From Rhizodiscina lignyota (taxonomy: Eukaryota; Ascomycota; Dothideomycetes; Aulographales; Rhizodiscinaceae): a stretch of DNA of 64,000 nucleotides. Below the pieces are notes generated by a model. It worked only from the letters and a program-made list of their open reading frames with translations, was not told the DNA's origin and searched no databases. The first letter of the stretch is position 1; each line of letters opens with the position of its first letter. The stretch is taken from NCBI GenBank assembly GCA_010015805.1, contig ML978129.1:1054001-1118000 (forward strand), written 5' to 3'. The position numbers and the translations under genes were made by a program. Shown here piece by piece: positions 1 through 9,814 of this stretch.

Positions 1-159
1 GATCGCGCTGCCCTGGTTTCCGGGACTGGACTTGTAATTTGCGGTCGTGCCTGGATGTTTGGTGGGGTTTGCGACTACATGGCCGAACGGCGCGAATGCT
101 TCATGAGTTAAGGGCTCAATGGGAATTTGGAGTGAAGGACAAGCAATTTTGGGAAGCAT
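1..159 (-). CDS. Ureidoglycolate lyase (ureidoglycolate hydrolase), 5' end only
   Basis: The first 53 codons of a gene whose remainder lies beyond the left edge. ATG is at 159..157 and the frame stays open to base 1. After a short leader the peptide reads IPIEPLTHEAFAPFGHVV, which matches the start of the fungal ureidoglycolate lyase family (allantoin degradation: ureidoglycolate to glyoxylate and urea). The match rests on the motif LTxEAFAPFG and the following loop; the catalytic part is not in the window. It is transcribed away from COG5 across a 258 bp shared upstream region, so both probably use a divergent promoter. Identification is from memory of the family and covers only the N terminus. 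Confidence 0.72.
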   Translation of the reverse strand, partial: MLPKIACPSLQIPIEPLTHEAFAPFGHVVANPTKHPGTTANYKSSPGNQGSAI

Positions 160-417
160 TTTGGTGGCAAGCTAACTGTATTCCAAGTCCGGAGAGGGAG
201 ATAGTGAAGATGAAGTAGAGTTGCGGGAGCAAGGGTGGGGGATCTTTTGACATCTGATATCTGAAAAAGTACCTAATGGATATCGATGCTCCGTACTCTA
301 AGCCTAATCCAGCTTAGTGGGTCCTCAATCTTCAGCCCTGTGGTAACGTCAAACCGAACTTCTAAACCGAACAAGTAGGGCATCAACTGCTTCGAGAAAG
401 ACCACAAAATTATCAAC

Positions 418-1785
418 ATGGCGGATGAAGATCCCTCATATATCGACTACGAAGCCTTCCTCGACCCATCTTTCTCTCCTACTTCTTTCGCAAATACTCT
501 TGTGCTTTCAACGAATAATCCTTCAGATACACCGCTAGACTTGTCCACGCCCTTGTCACGGGTCCTCTTCGATGTGCAAGAGATTGACACGCACATTGAC
601 ACACTTACGACCAAATCAGCACTTCCTCTGTTAGATCACACGAGAGAGCAGTCAGAAGCAGGAAACCGTCTCGTAGATGGCCTTGAAGCGCAGGTTGCAA
701 CTCTCACAGACGCATACAAGACGCTGGAGAAGGAAGTAATTGATCGGTATGAAGCAGCTGATCAAGTTAGAGTCGCAGCCGAAAGACTGTGTGCAACTCT
801 TAAGCTCGGCCGCGCTGTGGGACGCTGCCTGATGCTCGGACGTCAACTGGAAGCTCAAGTCACAGAGCTCACTGGAGGTGGCATTACCAGGAAGGGGGAC
901 CATAGAGCAATGGTGCGAGCATCAAATACGCTATTGGGGCTACGCCAACTTCTCGAGGCCTCGAAGCCTGGCGAAGAAGGGGAGGGCTTAGAGCGTGTCA
1001 ACGTTGTCAACTCACTACGCTCAGAGGTCATCTCACCTTCAGAACTTACAGTTCTGTCTCGTGCCCAGCAGACAGTGAGAGAATTCTCTATGTCGTCCCT
1101 ACTGGCTGCTGGAGCGTCGGCACCTCAAGCTTCAGGCGGCACAGCAACGTTTGCACAGACAGAAGACACAAAATCTCGAACTACGTCTGCACTCTTGACG
1201 CTCTATCTGCTCTCGCCAGCGTCACGGCAAACAATTCCGGTCAACTTCGCGCCGAAGCTGCTGATATCAGCGCTACAAGAGTATCTCCAGACGGCATTGA
1301 AATCCTCATTAGCTGCCATCTCTCGCTCACTGGCCACACTGCCAACGCTTGATCGGACGCTCTTGGAGATATCTGCCCGCTGTCAGAATATTGTAGCGTT
1401 AGAGGCTTTACTTGAGTCCATCAAAGCTCCCCCTCATCCGCTATTTGACTCTGCACAGAAGGGCGCCAAAGGCCAAACCACAATGAATTTCCTACAGCCC
1501 CTTTTGCAATCCCTGGACACTTCATCATTACCATCGTACTTTTGGAGATCACTTGCATCTGCACTCTCGCCCCGAGTTCAAGAAATCATGAACCGTGGCG
1601 GTGTGTCATCAAGGACATTGCGATCGAACAAAGATCGCGTACGAGATGCACTTCGTGAATGTGTCAACAGAGGATCACAGCTGCCTGCGATGGTTGTAGG
1701 ACGAGGCAAAGGAGCAATGGTTGGACACTGGGAAAGAGAAGCAGCAGTCATGGTTGGAGCTGTTTTTGGCGTCCTAGGACGATGA
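418..1785 (+). CDS. COG5: Conserved oligomeric Golgi complex subunit 5
   Basis: A single-exon 455-residue protein. The N terminus (DYEAFLDPSFSPTSFANTLV, about residues 10-29) is the characteristic opening of fungal Cog5. It is followed by a helical region with heptad-like spacing (about 50-140), as expected for a tethering-complex subunit. Cog5 belongs to lobe B of the eight-subunit COG complex, which tethers retrograde vesicles at the Golgi and so keeps glycosyltransferases in place. Length is normal for the fungal family. Its stop lies 48 bp from the stop of the convergent ECO1 gene. The ATG chosen follows an adenine-rich leader (tcaacATGgcg), a good fungal start context. Confidence 0.9.
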   Translation: MADEDPSYIDYEAFLDPSFSPTSFANTLVLSTNNPSDTPLDLSTPLSRVLFDVQEIDTHIDTLTTKSALPLLDHTREQSEAGNRLVDGLEAQVATLTDAYKTLEKEVIDRYEAADQVRVAAERLCATLKLGRAVGRCLMLGRQLEAQVTELTGGGITRKGDHRAMVRASNTLLGLRQLLEASKPGEEGEGLERVNVVNSLRSEVISPSELTVLSRAQQTVREFSMSSLLAAGASAPQASGGTATFAQTEDTKSRTTSALLTLYLLSPASRQTIPVNFAPKLLISALQEYLQTALKSSLAAISRSLATLPTLDRTLLEISARCQNIVALEALLESIKAPPHPLFDSAQKGAKGQTTMNFLQPLLQSLDTSSLPSYFWRSLASALSPRVQEIMNRGGVSSRTLRSNKDRVRDALRECVNRGSQLPAMVVGRGKGAMVGHWEREAAVMVGAVFGVLGR

Positions 1786-1833
1786 ACAGTTCAGGGTATC
1801 ATTTAGAAGTCGTGAAGAGTCATAGTCTACATA

Positions 1834-3000
1834 TCAGGCGTACACATGCCATCCCGTCTGCGCTCCGAACCATTTTCTCGCGAGAGCGCCGCCGCTTTCA
1901 GTCGGCTGGCTGAATGCCATCTGTTCCTTCGGTACTTGAATCCCATATAGGAAGTTTTCCTGCGCACACTGGAGCAAGCGTGTTGCTATACCTTCTTTAC
2001 GATGGCTGCTTGAGGTCCATATCCGAGAAACGCCGAGGAGTACGGGGTCTGTCTCTTCACTGGCCAATATCGATGAACTCTGTGCCGGCTTGACCGAGGA
2101 CGTACTGGTACTTTCAGGAGCAAGTACTCTAGCCGCCTTTGAAATTCGCTCGACAAGGCAAAGGCCGATACATTTACCTCCGCGAACGTACAGATACGCC
2201 TTGAACCGATCAACGTTGGCCTGTTCTCCGTTTGACATGCTCGGTTGCACAACAGTTCCCCATAACTCTTTCTCGGGAATATCCACAGCACCCAGTTCAA
2301 GATTCGCTAGCTCCAGAACGTTGCTAGATCTATGTCGTAGTGCTGTCCCGGATTTGCGACTGCATTCGACAACAGAGCTTCCACTCTCTCCATACCACAC
2401 TTGATTTTTACGAACGGCGTCCGAGTCCAGGAACGACTTCCCGAGGTCAACTCCTCCAAGATTTTGCGCATGGAATTTCTGATGGAGTGCTGCATCCTCT
2501 ATATTCGACGCGATGTAGCTCATGCCGCAAGTTTTGCAATGTCGTGTCATCAATTGGCCGAGGTCAATCTGCAGTTGGGTATATCGTTTCTTCGGTGGAG
2601 GCTTGGCCTTGACGGGCCGCTGTGCATTCGCAACTGTTTCAGAGAGGACGTGCTGATCGTTCGATGGGGAGATTGACTGTTTTAACTCTTTCGCCTTGAC
2701 AGCGGACTCCGCTTGTCGATGCGCGTTGGAAGGTGGAGCGTAAGTTGTAGCTGGCGGCGAGGACGGAGGAGTAGATTGACGAGACGGGACATCTGAGGGC
2801 GTAGTTTGCGTCTCTTGAACTGAGCTGGAACTTCGAGTAACTGGCGATTGATGTACATCTCTGGTAGCAGTGCTTGGGGTTGACTCGTGCGTCTCTTTTT
2901 TGTCGCACTCCTCCGCCGTATTCGAGATGCGCCTTCTCTTTGTAGGTGGTTCCTCTTCGGGAATTATCCTTTTCGCGCGTCTGGAATAAGTTTTCATCAT
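1834..3000 (-). CDS. ECO1: N-acetyltransferase Eco1 (sister-chromatid cohesion)
   Basis: 388 residues if started at the first of two Met codons at 3000; the frame is open upstream to 3222, but that part looks like leader and the MMKTYSRRAKR start is family-like. The N-terminal third is low-complexity and Ser/Thr/Pro-rich. A PIP-like and zinc-finger region follows: CKTCGMSYIASN...HQKFH is a C2H2 finger (two Cys, two His). The C-terminal GNAT domain shows an acetyl-CoA loop (HRKEGIATRLL) and the family's closing motif AFSQPTESGGALARKWFG. Eco1 acetylates the cohesin subunit Smc3 during S phase to lock cohesion. It is divergent from a small membrane protein gene, with 222 bp between start codons. 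Confidence 0.92.
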   Translation of the reverse strand: MMKTYSRRAKRIIPEEEPPTKRRRISNTAEECDKKETHESTPSTATRDVHQSPVTRSSSSVQETQTTPSDVPSRQSTPPSSPPATTYAPPSNAHRQAESAVKAKELKQSISPSNDQHVLSETVANAQRPVKAKPPPKKRYTQLQIDLGQLMTRHCKTCGMSYIASNIEDAALHQKFHAQNLGGVDLGKSFLDSDAVRKNQVWYGESGSSVVECSRKSGTALRHRSSNVLELANLELGAVDIPEKELWGTVVQPSMSNGEQANVDRFKAYLYVRGGKCIGLCLVERISKAARVLAPESTSTSSVKPAQSSSILASEETDPVLLGVSRIWTSSSHRKEGIATRLLQCAQENFLYGIQVPKEQMAFSQPTESGGALARKWFGAQTGWHVYA

Positions 3001-3222
3001 GAAATTGATAGCATCGTATAAAATGAAGCTGGTAGAATGAGAGTAGGCATGTTTGTAAATGGTCGCGACGCGTCGGCCGGATCTAAAAAGTACTCGCGTT
3101 GCGCGTGCGCACGTGCTCAGGCGGAAAATTCCGACCTCCACGAACGAAGCCCTTTCATCGTTCAAGACAACCTGCAGACATCTCTTGGGGCCATTCATGC
3201 CAGTTCTCCATACATTTGACAA

Positions 3223-3568
3223 ATGAGCAGGGCCCTGAACAACATAGTCCCTGCCATCCTGGCAGTAGGTATCGGAGTCTGGGTTGCGGACTACGTGTGG
3301 TCTCCTATCTTAAAAGAAGACGTCGAACGGAAATCTCAAGAACCAGCTAGGTATATACAAGAGTTTCATCCATTGCCAAATGCCTCATCTAATCATCTTC
3401 AGCATCTCTCAAATGACACAACCAAATGCGCAACTGTCCTCGCCGCTAGCGTTGGAGAAAAGCCTCGGCGGAACCAAAGCCAGTGAATTGGATGAATTTG
3501 CACGAGAAGAAATTAAAATGGACCCCCCGGCCGAATTGATGCCACGGGGATCTAGGTGGAGAAGGTGA
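3223..3568 (+). CDS. Small single-pass membrane protein, function unknown
   Basis: Two exons, 3223..3350 and 3403..3568, joined by a 52 nt intron (gtatat donor, ctaat branch, cttcag acceptor, phase 2) give a 97-residue protein. Residues 7-25 (NIVPAILAVGIGVWVADYV) form a hydrophobic segment near the N terminus. The rest is polar, with an acidic stretch (ELDEFAREEIKMDPP) and a basic end (MPRGSRWRR). The shape suits a small mitochondrial inner-membrane or ER protein; I do not recognise the family. The second exon keeps a coherent charged composition after splicing, which supports the model. It shares an upstream region with the divergent ECO1 gene. Confidence 0.6.
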
Positions 3569-5098
3569 AGGGCGATATTGGATAGATTCCAGTCCGGCAC
3601 CACATGTGGCCACCGCTAGCAATCAACAAATGCCGATGTCCTTGCCAACCACAAACCGAGCGTCAATCCTTCGGCAACTCGAGCAACTTCCTTAACAGCA
3701 TTGCTGCCAATGTAATATTGTACAGTTATATGCAGCAAATCTAGCAGAAAGCTCCTGCTTCGGTATCCACCGTTGGACCGCAGCAATCTGATATGACCGA
3801 GACCTCGAGGGGTCGACACTTGGACAGATCAGCCGATCTGAATATCTGAATTTCTGAGATTACAACATCATTCTTCTCGCCAGAATTGCAAGGAACATGA
3901 GGACGGATTTCCAGATTTCGAATTGGTTAATCCCTCCAGGGGATAGCACCACGGTTCTCGAATGTACCTATTACTCCCTTCGACACATAAAGTCGATGGC
4001 CGGACCTTGGTTCGTTGCATATACTACTCCATAATCGACGGAGCTGGCCTTGATGCACTCGCCATATAGAAGCTTTTTATATCATCACACTTTTCGCCAC
4101 ATGCGAAGCTGTCAGGAGCTACGCCGAAATTTCAATGGCCAACACGAAATTGGACATTCAGCAGTTGGCTGATCCTGCTTGTGTCCTTTCTCGAGCAGTG
4201 AAAATTAGTCACTGATCCATGGTAGCCTGGCCGTTCAAGACCATCAACATGTGTCTCCAACTACCTTTGGCGACGATTCGGAAGAATCCTCATGCTTTGA
4301 TGAGAAGGAGAGCATCCAAAAAATTAAAAAAACAACCTTCAATTTCGGTTCTTTTTGTGGTGAACAATTGTCAAAGTCTCCATATAACACGGTGTTTCTC
4401 TCTAAACATGTAAACTGATATGTAAAGTTTTCCTCACACAGCAGCCCCTGATGCGTAGTACACCCCTGTCGACCATATTCCCTGTGCGCCTACTGAGCTC
4501 TGACATTGTGGAAGCGACGCAGGACGTGCACCCACAATTTGGAATACACCCAGTGTGGGCTGTCTTGCTGAATTCAAGAGCAAAATATCTCGCGTCATTA
4601 TTGACAAAGCCAAGCTTCTCAAAAGCGCTCATAAGCTCTCGCGACATCATGGCAAATGAGCTCGTCTGGCGATATATCAATAGGGATTGTCCGCGACAAC
4701 TGTTTCTCAAGTCACGATGGAAGATGCGAGCTTTGCACCCTTGCTCATGCGACTAAAAGCATCTTTCACTACGAGCCGCACCTGTATCTTATTTTAATGA
4801 ACTGGCTGGAGACACCCTTCAAAATGGCGATCATATTCACATGCACTCCCTTTGAAGGATTCCCTCGTATATCGCATTGGAACCAGCATTGAGAAATCAA
4901 TTGCATTGTTCATCAAACTATATACAGATGGTGGGGGTATGAGTAATAATTGCAGATGCACCGTCTATGCAAGAGGAAAAAGAAAACGGACTAGGGCCAT
5001 TATGTCGATATCCCGCTCCACCAGCCAATGCCCAGGGCTTCCCTTCCCACGAGATGCAATTTTGGAAACAGTCACCAGCTCTCCCATCAGAAGGCAAT
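3569..5098. other. Intergenic, 1.5 kb, no gene recognised
   Basis: Only short ORFs in all frames, none with recognisable motifs. A 102-codon minus-strand frame (4402-4710) has a Cys-rich patch (GCIPNCGCTSC) but no domain, no splice partner and no start I trust. Some stretches look moderately AT-rich. It may hold decayed coding sequence, which I cannot establish by eye. Confidence 0.5.
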
Positions 5099-5838
5099 TT
5101 ACACAGCAACGAAGACTCCAAAGAGAGCAAGGATAACGCCAACCAAAGACCCACTGGCAACAGCGTTTGGTGCTCCGAGGCCGCCGGAAGGCGATGATGA
5201 AGCCGCGCTACCGCTGGAAGAGGCGACCTGATCAGCGGTGCCTACAATACCACCCTGTACGGAGGCCGGGTTGCTGCTAGTCGAGGCGTTCTTTGCAGCA
5301 TCCTTGAAAGCCTCGATGGTTTGGTTGCCGCCGCTTCTACGGAATGTTAGCGTATACTCTATAATCGCATCGTCGAGATAAGAGGCACTCACGGAGGGTT
5401 GATAACGCCGACCATTCCGCTCTGGCAATGCTTCAGGGTCGTCTGTGGGCAGTAGTACCAGATTGGCTCCGTGCTGTTGATCTTCAGCTTGAAGCTGGTG
5501 GAGCCAACACCGGACTGGACACTCATGAAACCGCTCCAAAATGCACTGTCATTCGCGGGGTGGCAAGGGTCGTCAAAGTTGGCCTGAGCGACACCGTGGA
5601 GGAGGGGGTGGAAGAAGAATTCGACAGTGTCACCCACGGGAACGGTCAAGGATTCTGGTTGGAAGTTGAAGCCACCGTTACCGACTTGGACAGCGTGGAC
5701 ACCGCTAGGAAGAGCAGTCGCCGTTGGCGATGGTGCTGCTGAGCTGCTGCTGCTGGATGAGCTTCCAGAACCACCGCTGTTGCCATATTGAGCAAGGGCA
5801 ACGCCGCCAAGGGCGAGGAGGGCGAGGATGGAAACCAT
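5099..5838 (-). CDS. GPI-anchored extracellular cupredoxin-domain protein
   Basis: Exons 5838..5393 and 5336..5099, with a 56 nt intron (gtgagt ... attccgtag, phase 2), give 227 residues. Residues 1-17 are a signal peptide (MVSILALLALGGVALAQ), followed by a Ser-rich stalk. A single cupredoxin fold covers about 45-150. Candidate type-I copper ligands are the His in LLHGVAQ, Cys in WYYCPQ, His in LKHCQSG and Met in SGMVG, so copper binding looks intact. A Ser/Gly/Ala-rich linker leads to a C-terminal hydrophobic tail (GSLVGVILALFGVFVAV) typical of GPI attachment. This is a common fungal cell-surface family annotated as extracellular serine-rich protein. Function beyond possible copper binding is unknown. 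Confidence 0.85.
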
Positions 5839-6586
5839 TATGGCGGTGGGATTAGCTGTGGGTATCGGCTTGGCGAAGTTCTGATGATGAGTGCCTGAAG
5901 CGTAAGTGCAGAAACATTTTCTTGGAATTTATCACATATTTATGAATCTCGCAATTGAAGTTCACGATCTCCCAGACAGTGTCGCACAGTTCGCATTCGT
6001 CCGCCAAGTTCTCCCATTTGGAATAAGGATGACTGGTGGCTTCGGAGCACACGCAACAAATTCATGCTGGTCTGGGTTAGCTAACGGTGAGAGATAAAGT
6101 AAATTGCGCCTTCTGGGAATTTGCAAGCGTGCAAAGGAAGCGCCGCAGTGGTCAATTCGGCATGCTCGGGGATGGAATTTGTCAATGGACCTCTTCTCAG
6201 CAGGAAACTGTGTGCACTGACAGCCGCAATGGCGTCGCGAGGCGGGCGTTAAGACCTCAAGTGGCTAATCCAGGAATTGCGATGACATTCGAGAGCGTCC
6301 AATGCAGAAGGTCTACCAAAGAGACTGTGCTGATGAGAGAAGAAGACGCGTCACTTACCCCGGCTGTCGGCAGCGGCTAGCCGAATGCGATGGTTCCGAA
6401 CGCCAATGGCTGCAAACCACTCTGACAACAATCTACCCAACAAAGCAAAGTAAGTTTTTCACGGGTACGAGAGCGCTTCGGTTAACCAATAAAAGGAAAT
6501 TCAATTCGTAAAAGCACGTTTCGTTGATATTGCCGCTGTCACCGTGCCACGTGCGAGATACCTACTTTCAATCTCCCCCGCGTGAG
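5839..6586. other. Intergenic, 0.75 kb, nothing recognised
   Basis: Lies upstream of the cupredoxin gene and downstream of the beta-carbonic anhydrase, both on the minus strand, so it should carry the cupredoxin promoter. A CACGTG E-box sits at about 6548-6553, close to the carbonic anhydrase stop. Short frames here show no domain. Confidence 0.5.
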
Positions 6587-7417
6587 CTAGCCCTCGACTG
6601 CGGTGAGGAGGCCTGTTTTCAGGTCGTACACGAACCCTCGAGCACAGTCTTTGAGTTCTTGCCGCACGAATGGCGAGGCATGAAGATAGGCGAGGTCGTC
6701 TCTCACACTCTGTTCCATGCTGCGGTTTGAGTCAGCAAATGGCCGCTCGAGACTACTGAAGGAGCAGCATGCTGTACGTACTCCCGGATCTGTCCTAAGT
6801 ACATCGCGTCGATCTCCGCCGCTCGGTCAGGAACGCGCTTCTTAAGCTCTGCGCGAATGACATCTTCCGAGAAATGCGTGGTGCCGCAATCTATGCAGGG
6901 TTCAGTTAGATCTCCCGTCTTACATATCTGAAGACCTGGATTTTTACCTGTATGGTGGACGATGAGGAGATTTGCAATAGTAACGAAGCTGTCGAATGCG
7001 AGAAGGCCGGTAATATTTGGAGCGACATGGCCACCGGGATTGCGAGATATTAGAACGGCATCTGATGTTTATCAATAATCGCGTCCTCGCATTCGAAGGG
7101 AGCCAACTAGTACCGTCTTGCTCCAACTTCAGGAACTTTTCAGGAACAGTTCGATGGTCTGAGCAAGTGACTTCGAGACATCGCTTAGCAACAGTTCTAC
7201 ATCGCACTGAAATTTAAGATCACTTACTGATTACAGTTCTATCCTTTCTCGGGGCTGGGAGACTCATGGCTCTCATTTCCTTGCCAGTAGGAAGTGGCTG
7301 GTGTGTGGCTGCATACTCCCTTTGTCGAACTGTTACCAAGTGGTGTCGTAGAATATGTCGAAGCAAACTTGCGTACCTGTTTCGCTCTAGAATCGCGTCC
7401 ACCGAAGGGCTCGCCAT
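6587..7417 (-). CDS. Beta-class carbonic anhydrase (six exons)
   Basis: Six exons joined by hand: 7417..7377, 7319..7228, 7170..7114, 7061..6948, 6890..6782 and 6719..6587. The five introns are 52-62 nt with GTACGC, GTAAGT, GTACTA, GTAAAA and GTACGT donors. Phases agree throughout and the sum is 546 nt, 181 residues. The product begins MASPSVDAILERNREYAATH. It carries the beta-CA zinc motif CSDHR (Cys47, Asp49, Arg51), the SRNPGGHVAPN loop, and HHTDCG (His100, Cys103). It ends with DDLAYLHASPFVRQ and GFVYDLKTG, all family hallmarks. The enzyme interconverts CO2 and bicarbonate with zinc; fungal members supply bicarbonate for biosynthesis and CO2 sensing. No targeting peptide is visible. No long ORF marks this locus. 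Confidence 0.9.
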
Positions 7418-8242
7418 TCTCTTTGCTTTGAGAGCTCAGATGGCCCAATGGCACTGCAGTTGATATACGATTCCTCCATTTCCGATATTTATAGACGAGA
7501 CTCGACGACGACAGAACGAAATAAAGGGTTCGCAAGATGATGTCAAAACTCTTCTTGCTTGGAAATTCGAAGCCTTTTAGCGACTTTAGCGACTCGAAAT
7601 GCTCGCCTGCGTTTGGAATCAAGAGGCGCAAACTGACCAGAAGTTAACTTGTGGTCTAGTTCAACTCAGTAAATACTCGCCGACCGAATTCGATCAGTCA
7701 ATTCTGATTCCTCATATTACACAGGCTTCGATCTACGGATATATATATGGCATTGCCTTCACATAAGCAGAGGTGCTTGTGCCTTCCTTCAACTCCGTTC
7801 AATCATATCAAGGCATATTGGTTCGCTAGAGAGGCAATTTGACCGCGTTTCGCCGGCCTGCTTAGGCGGACGAGGTTACGGAGCGGAGAGGACAGAACCT
7901 TACCATTTCGAGACTCTTGTACCCTGGTCTATGTCATCACGTGATGTCGGGCTTTCGCAAAAACAGCTAACCTCCGTTGCTGATTACACAATCTCTGACT
8001 ACTCGTTACGACGGTCCCTGGCGGCACTTGGGAACTTCGCATTTTCTTGCAAAAATATGGCCATGAGCACGGAGTTTAGCCAGAGGATTGCCTCCAGCTC
8101 AGGCAGGTCTAGTACCTTCTCTACTTTGGCGTGTCTTAAAGAGAGCTGCAAGTGCTTCTGTGGAGGGAGTTTGGTGAGAATGAACCGCTGCCCATTTTAG
8201 GGTTACACTTTCCGGCGACCTTCGAGACGTTATTCATAACAT
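7418..8242. promoter_or_regulatory. Divergent upstream region of carbonic anhydrase and regulator gene
   Basis: 825 bp between two divergent start codons, so it should hold both promoters. A TATA-like run (atatatatat, about 7739-7748) is the clearest core element. No coding frame here has a recognisable domain; an 89-codon plus-strand frame (7931-8200) has none either. Confidence 0.45.
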
Positions 8243-9814
8243 ATGGCTCCAAACGGAAAGCGTGAGGGAGAGGCGTTCACCTGGGTCAATTCTACGTCGG
8301 CACGTATCCCAGAAGATGCGCAGACCAGGACCCAGATTCGTCGACAGGCGATGAGGAACGTTGCCATCGTGCGGAAGCGAACAGGGATTAGGAGGAATCG
8401 CAACACTCGACAGTATCCAATTTTTATGACGGATGCTGTCGCTAGTGAACCCGAAGGCTCAAATGACCTCTTGCCTGTTCCCAGAAGGGCAAACAGTCAT
8501 GAAGAAGACACAGGCGAGCACCCATGGCAGGCATGGAGCATGCAAGAGTCCAGAGAGGTTTTGTCGGCATTTTCGAATCCAGAGAACCTCGTCATCGATC
8601 TCGACCTGTTGCAATCGCAGACTGTGAAAATTCAATACAGGTTTGATTTGCAGGAGCTGTCCGAGCTCCTCGAGCAACCTTCGAAAGTCTCCTCCTTCAT
8701 GGGACGTAAATCACCATCGTATCGGGCATATTTCCAATCACAGTACGGTCGAAGCGCATGCCTGACTGATGCAGCCGACGCTCTCATCGTGCTACTGCAA
8801 GGCATCTCCAAGTCGGGTTCCTTCCGAGGAGGGTATTTGTCGCTGGAATCGTACGGCCGAGCATTGGAGAGTCTTCAAAGAGCGCTAAATACCCCTGGGG
8901 AAGTAACCCCAGATATTCTGTGTGCGACAGAATTGTTGACTTTGTACGAGGTTGGTTTCCGGCGCCTGACATTTTGGCGTTTTATCCTAACTTCCAATGC
9001 ACAGCATATCAGTCCTCAAAGTGAAAATGCCTGGACCTCACATGCTAGCGGTGCAGCGTCCCTCATGTGCATGCGTGGTCCAGATGCATATGTTACCGAT
9101 CTTGAGAAGAGTCTGTTCATGTCCAATGTAGGACCAGTGATGGTCAAGGCGCTCCTCATAGACGAGGCTTGTTTCCTGGAGCGACCAGAATGGGCTGAAT
9201 TCATGCGTTCGATGATGGATGATAACAACTCTCCGCCGGAGCGAACCAAAATTGTCTTATCCCTGTATCTTTTGATCAGTCGCGTACCAAGACTGTTCAA
9301 AGATATTGGCAGTAGTTATTACAATGACACCGACATGGACCCTGTCATTCATCGAGAGCTCCTTTCCCGAGCTACCCGACTTCGAATAGAGCTCCGAGGT
9401 TGGCGAGAGGACCATTTCGACGTCCACCTGAAGCCAATGTGCGGTGGTCCAGAGACGGATGGCTACTGCAAGTTGCTCATATTCTTTTTTCACTGCTCTA
9501 TTTTGGCAAATCGATGTGTTGCCGCCCTCTCCTGGGCCGATCCAGCAGAGGTGGACACACTTGAAGAAGAGACGTATCGGTGGGCATGCACCATCCTAAC
9601 CATGATAGGAACAAATGATAAGGTCTACGCGAATCTTCAAGGAGCGTTCTATATGTCGCACAAGATTCGCATGGCCGAGTCTGTCCTTTCAACGCACACG
9701 GACTGGCAATCCGACGCAATCAATTCGGGAATTGGCCATGACATACCACAAAAGGTCATTTCGAAAGAGAAATTTCAACGCTGGTGCGAGGCATTCGGTA
9801 GGAAAGTCAATTGA
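8243..9814 (+). CDS. Fungal-specific transcription-factor-domain protein without zinc cluster
   Basis: The frame is open for 523 codons, but a good 54 nt in-frame intron lies at 8951..9004 (gttggt donor, cctaac branch, tgcacag acceptor), giving a likely 505-residue protein. The N terminus (FTWVNSTSARIPEDAQTR...RQAMRNVAIVRKR) is the short basic opening seen in fungal_trans_2 (DUF3468-type) proteins. The middle and C terminus are helical, with the family's ASGAASLM region. There is no Zn2Cys6 binuclear cluster, so sequence-specific DNA binding by that route is not expected. It may act as a regulator through partners. Target genes cannot be inferred from neighbours. Confidence 0.75.
   Translation: MAPNGKREGEAFTWVNSTSARIPEDAQTRTQIRRQAMRNVAIVRKRTGIRRNRNTRQYPIFMTDAVASEPEGSNDLLPVPRRANSHEEDTGEHPWQAWSMQESREVLSAFSNPENLVIDLDLLQSQTVKIQYRFDLQELSELLEQPSKVSSFMGRKSPSYRAYFQSQYGRSACLTDAADALIVLLQGISKSGSFRGGYLSLESYGRALESLQRALNTPGEVTPDILCATELLTLYEVGFRRLTFWRFILTSNAQHISPQSENAWTSHASGAASLMCMRGPDAYVTDLEKSLFMSNVGPVMVKALLIDEACFLERPEWAEFMRSMMDDNNSPPERTKIVLSLYLLISRVPRLFKDIGSSYYNDTDMDPVIHRELLSRATRLRIELRGWREDHFDVHLKPMCGGPETDGYCKLLIFFFHCSILANRCVAALSWADPAEVDTLEEETYRWACTILTMIGTNDKVYANLQGAFYMSHKIRMAESVLSTHTDWQSDAINSGIGHDIPQKVISKEKFQRWCEAFGRKVN

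Noticed and set aside
652-903. Minus-strand ORF of 83 codons inside COG5
   Set aside because: It lies wholly antisense to a well-supported gene and has no recognisable motif; an ordinary shadow frame.
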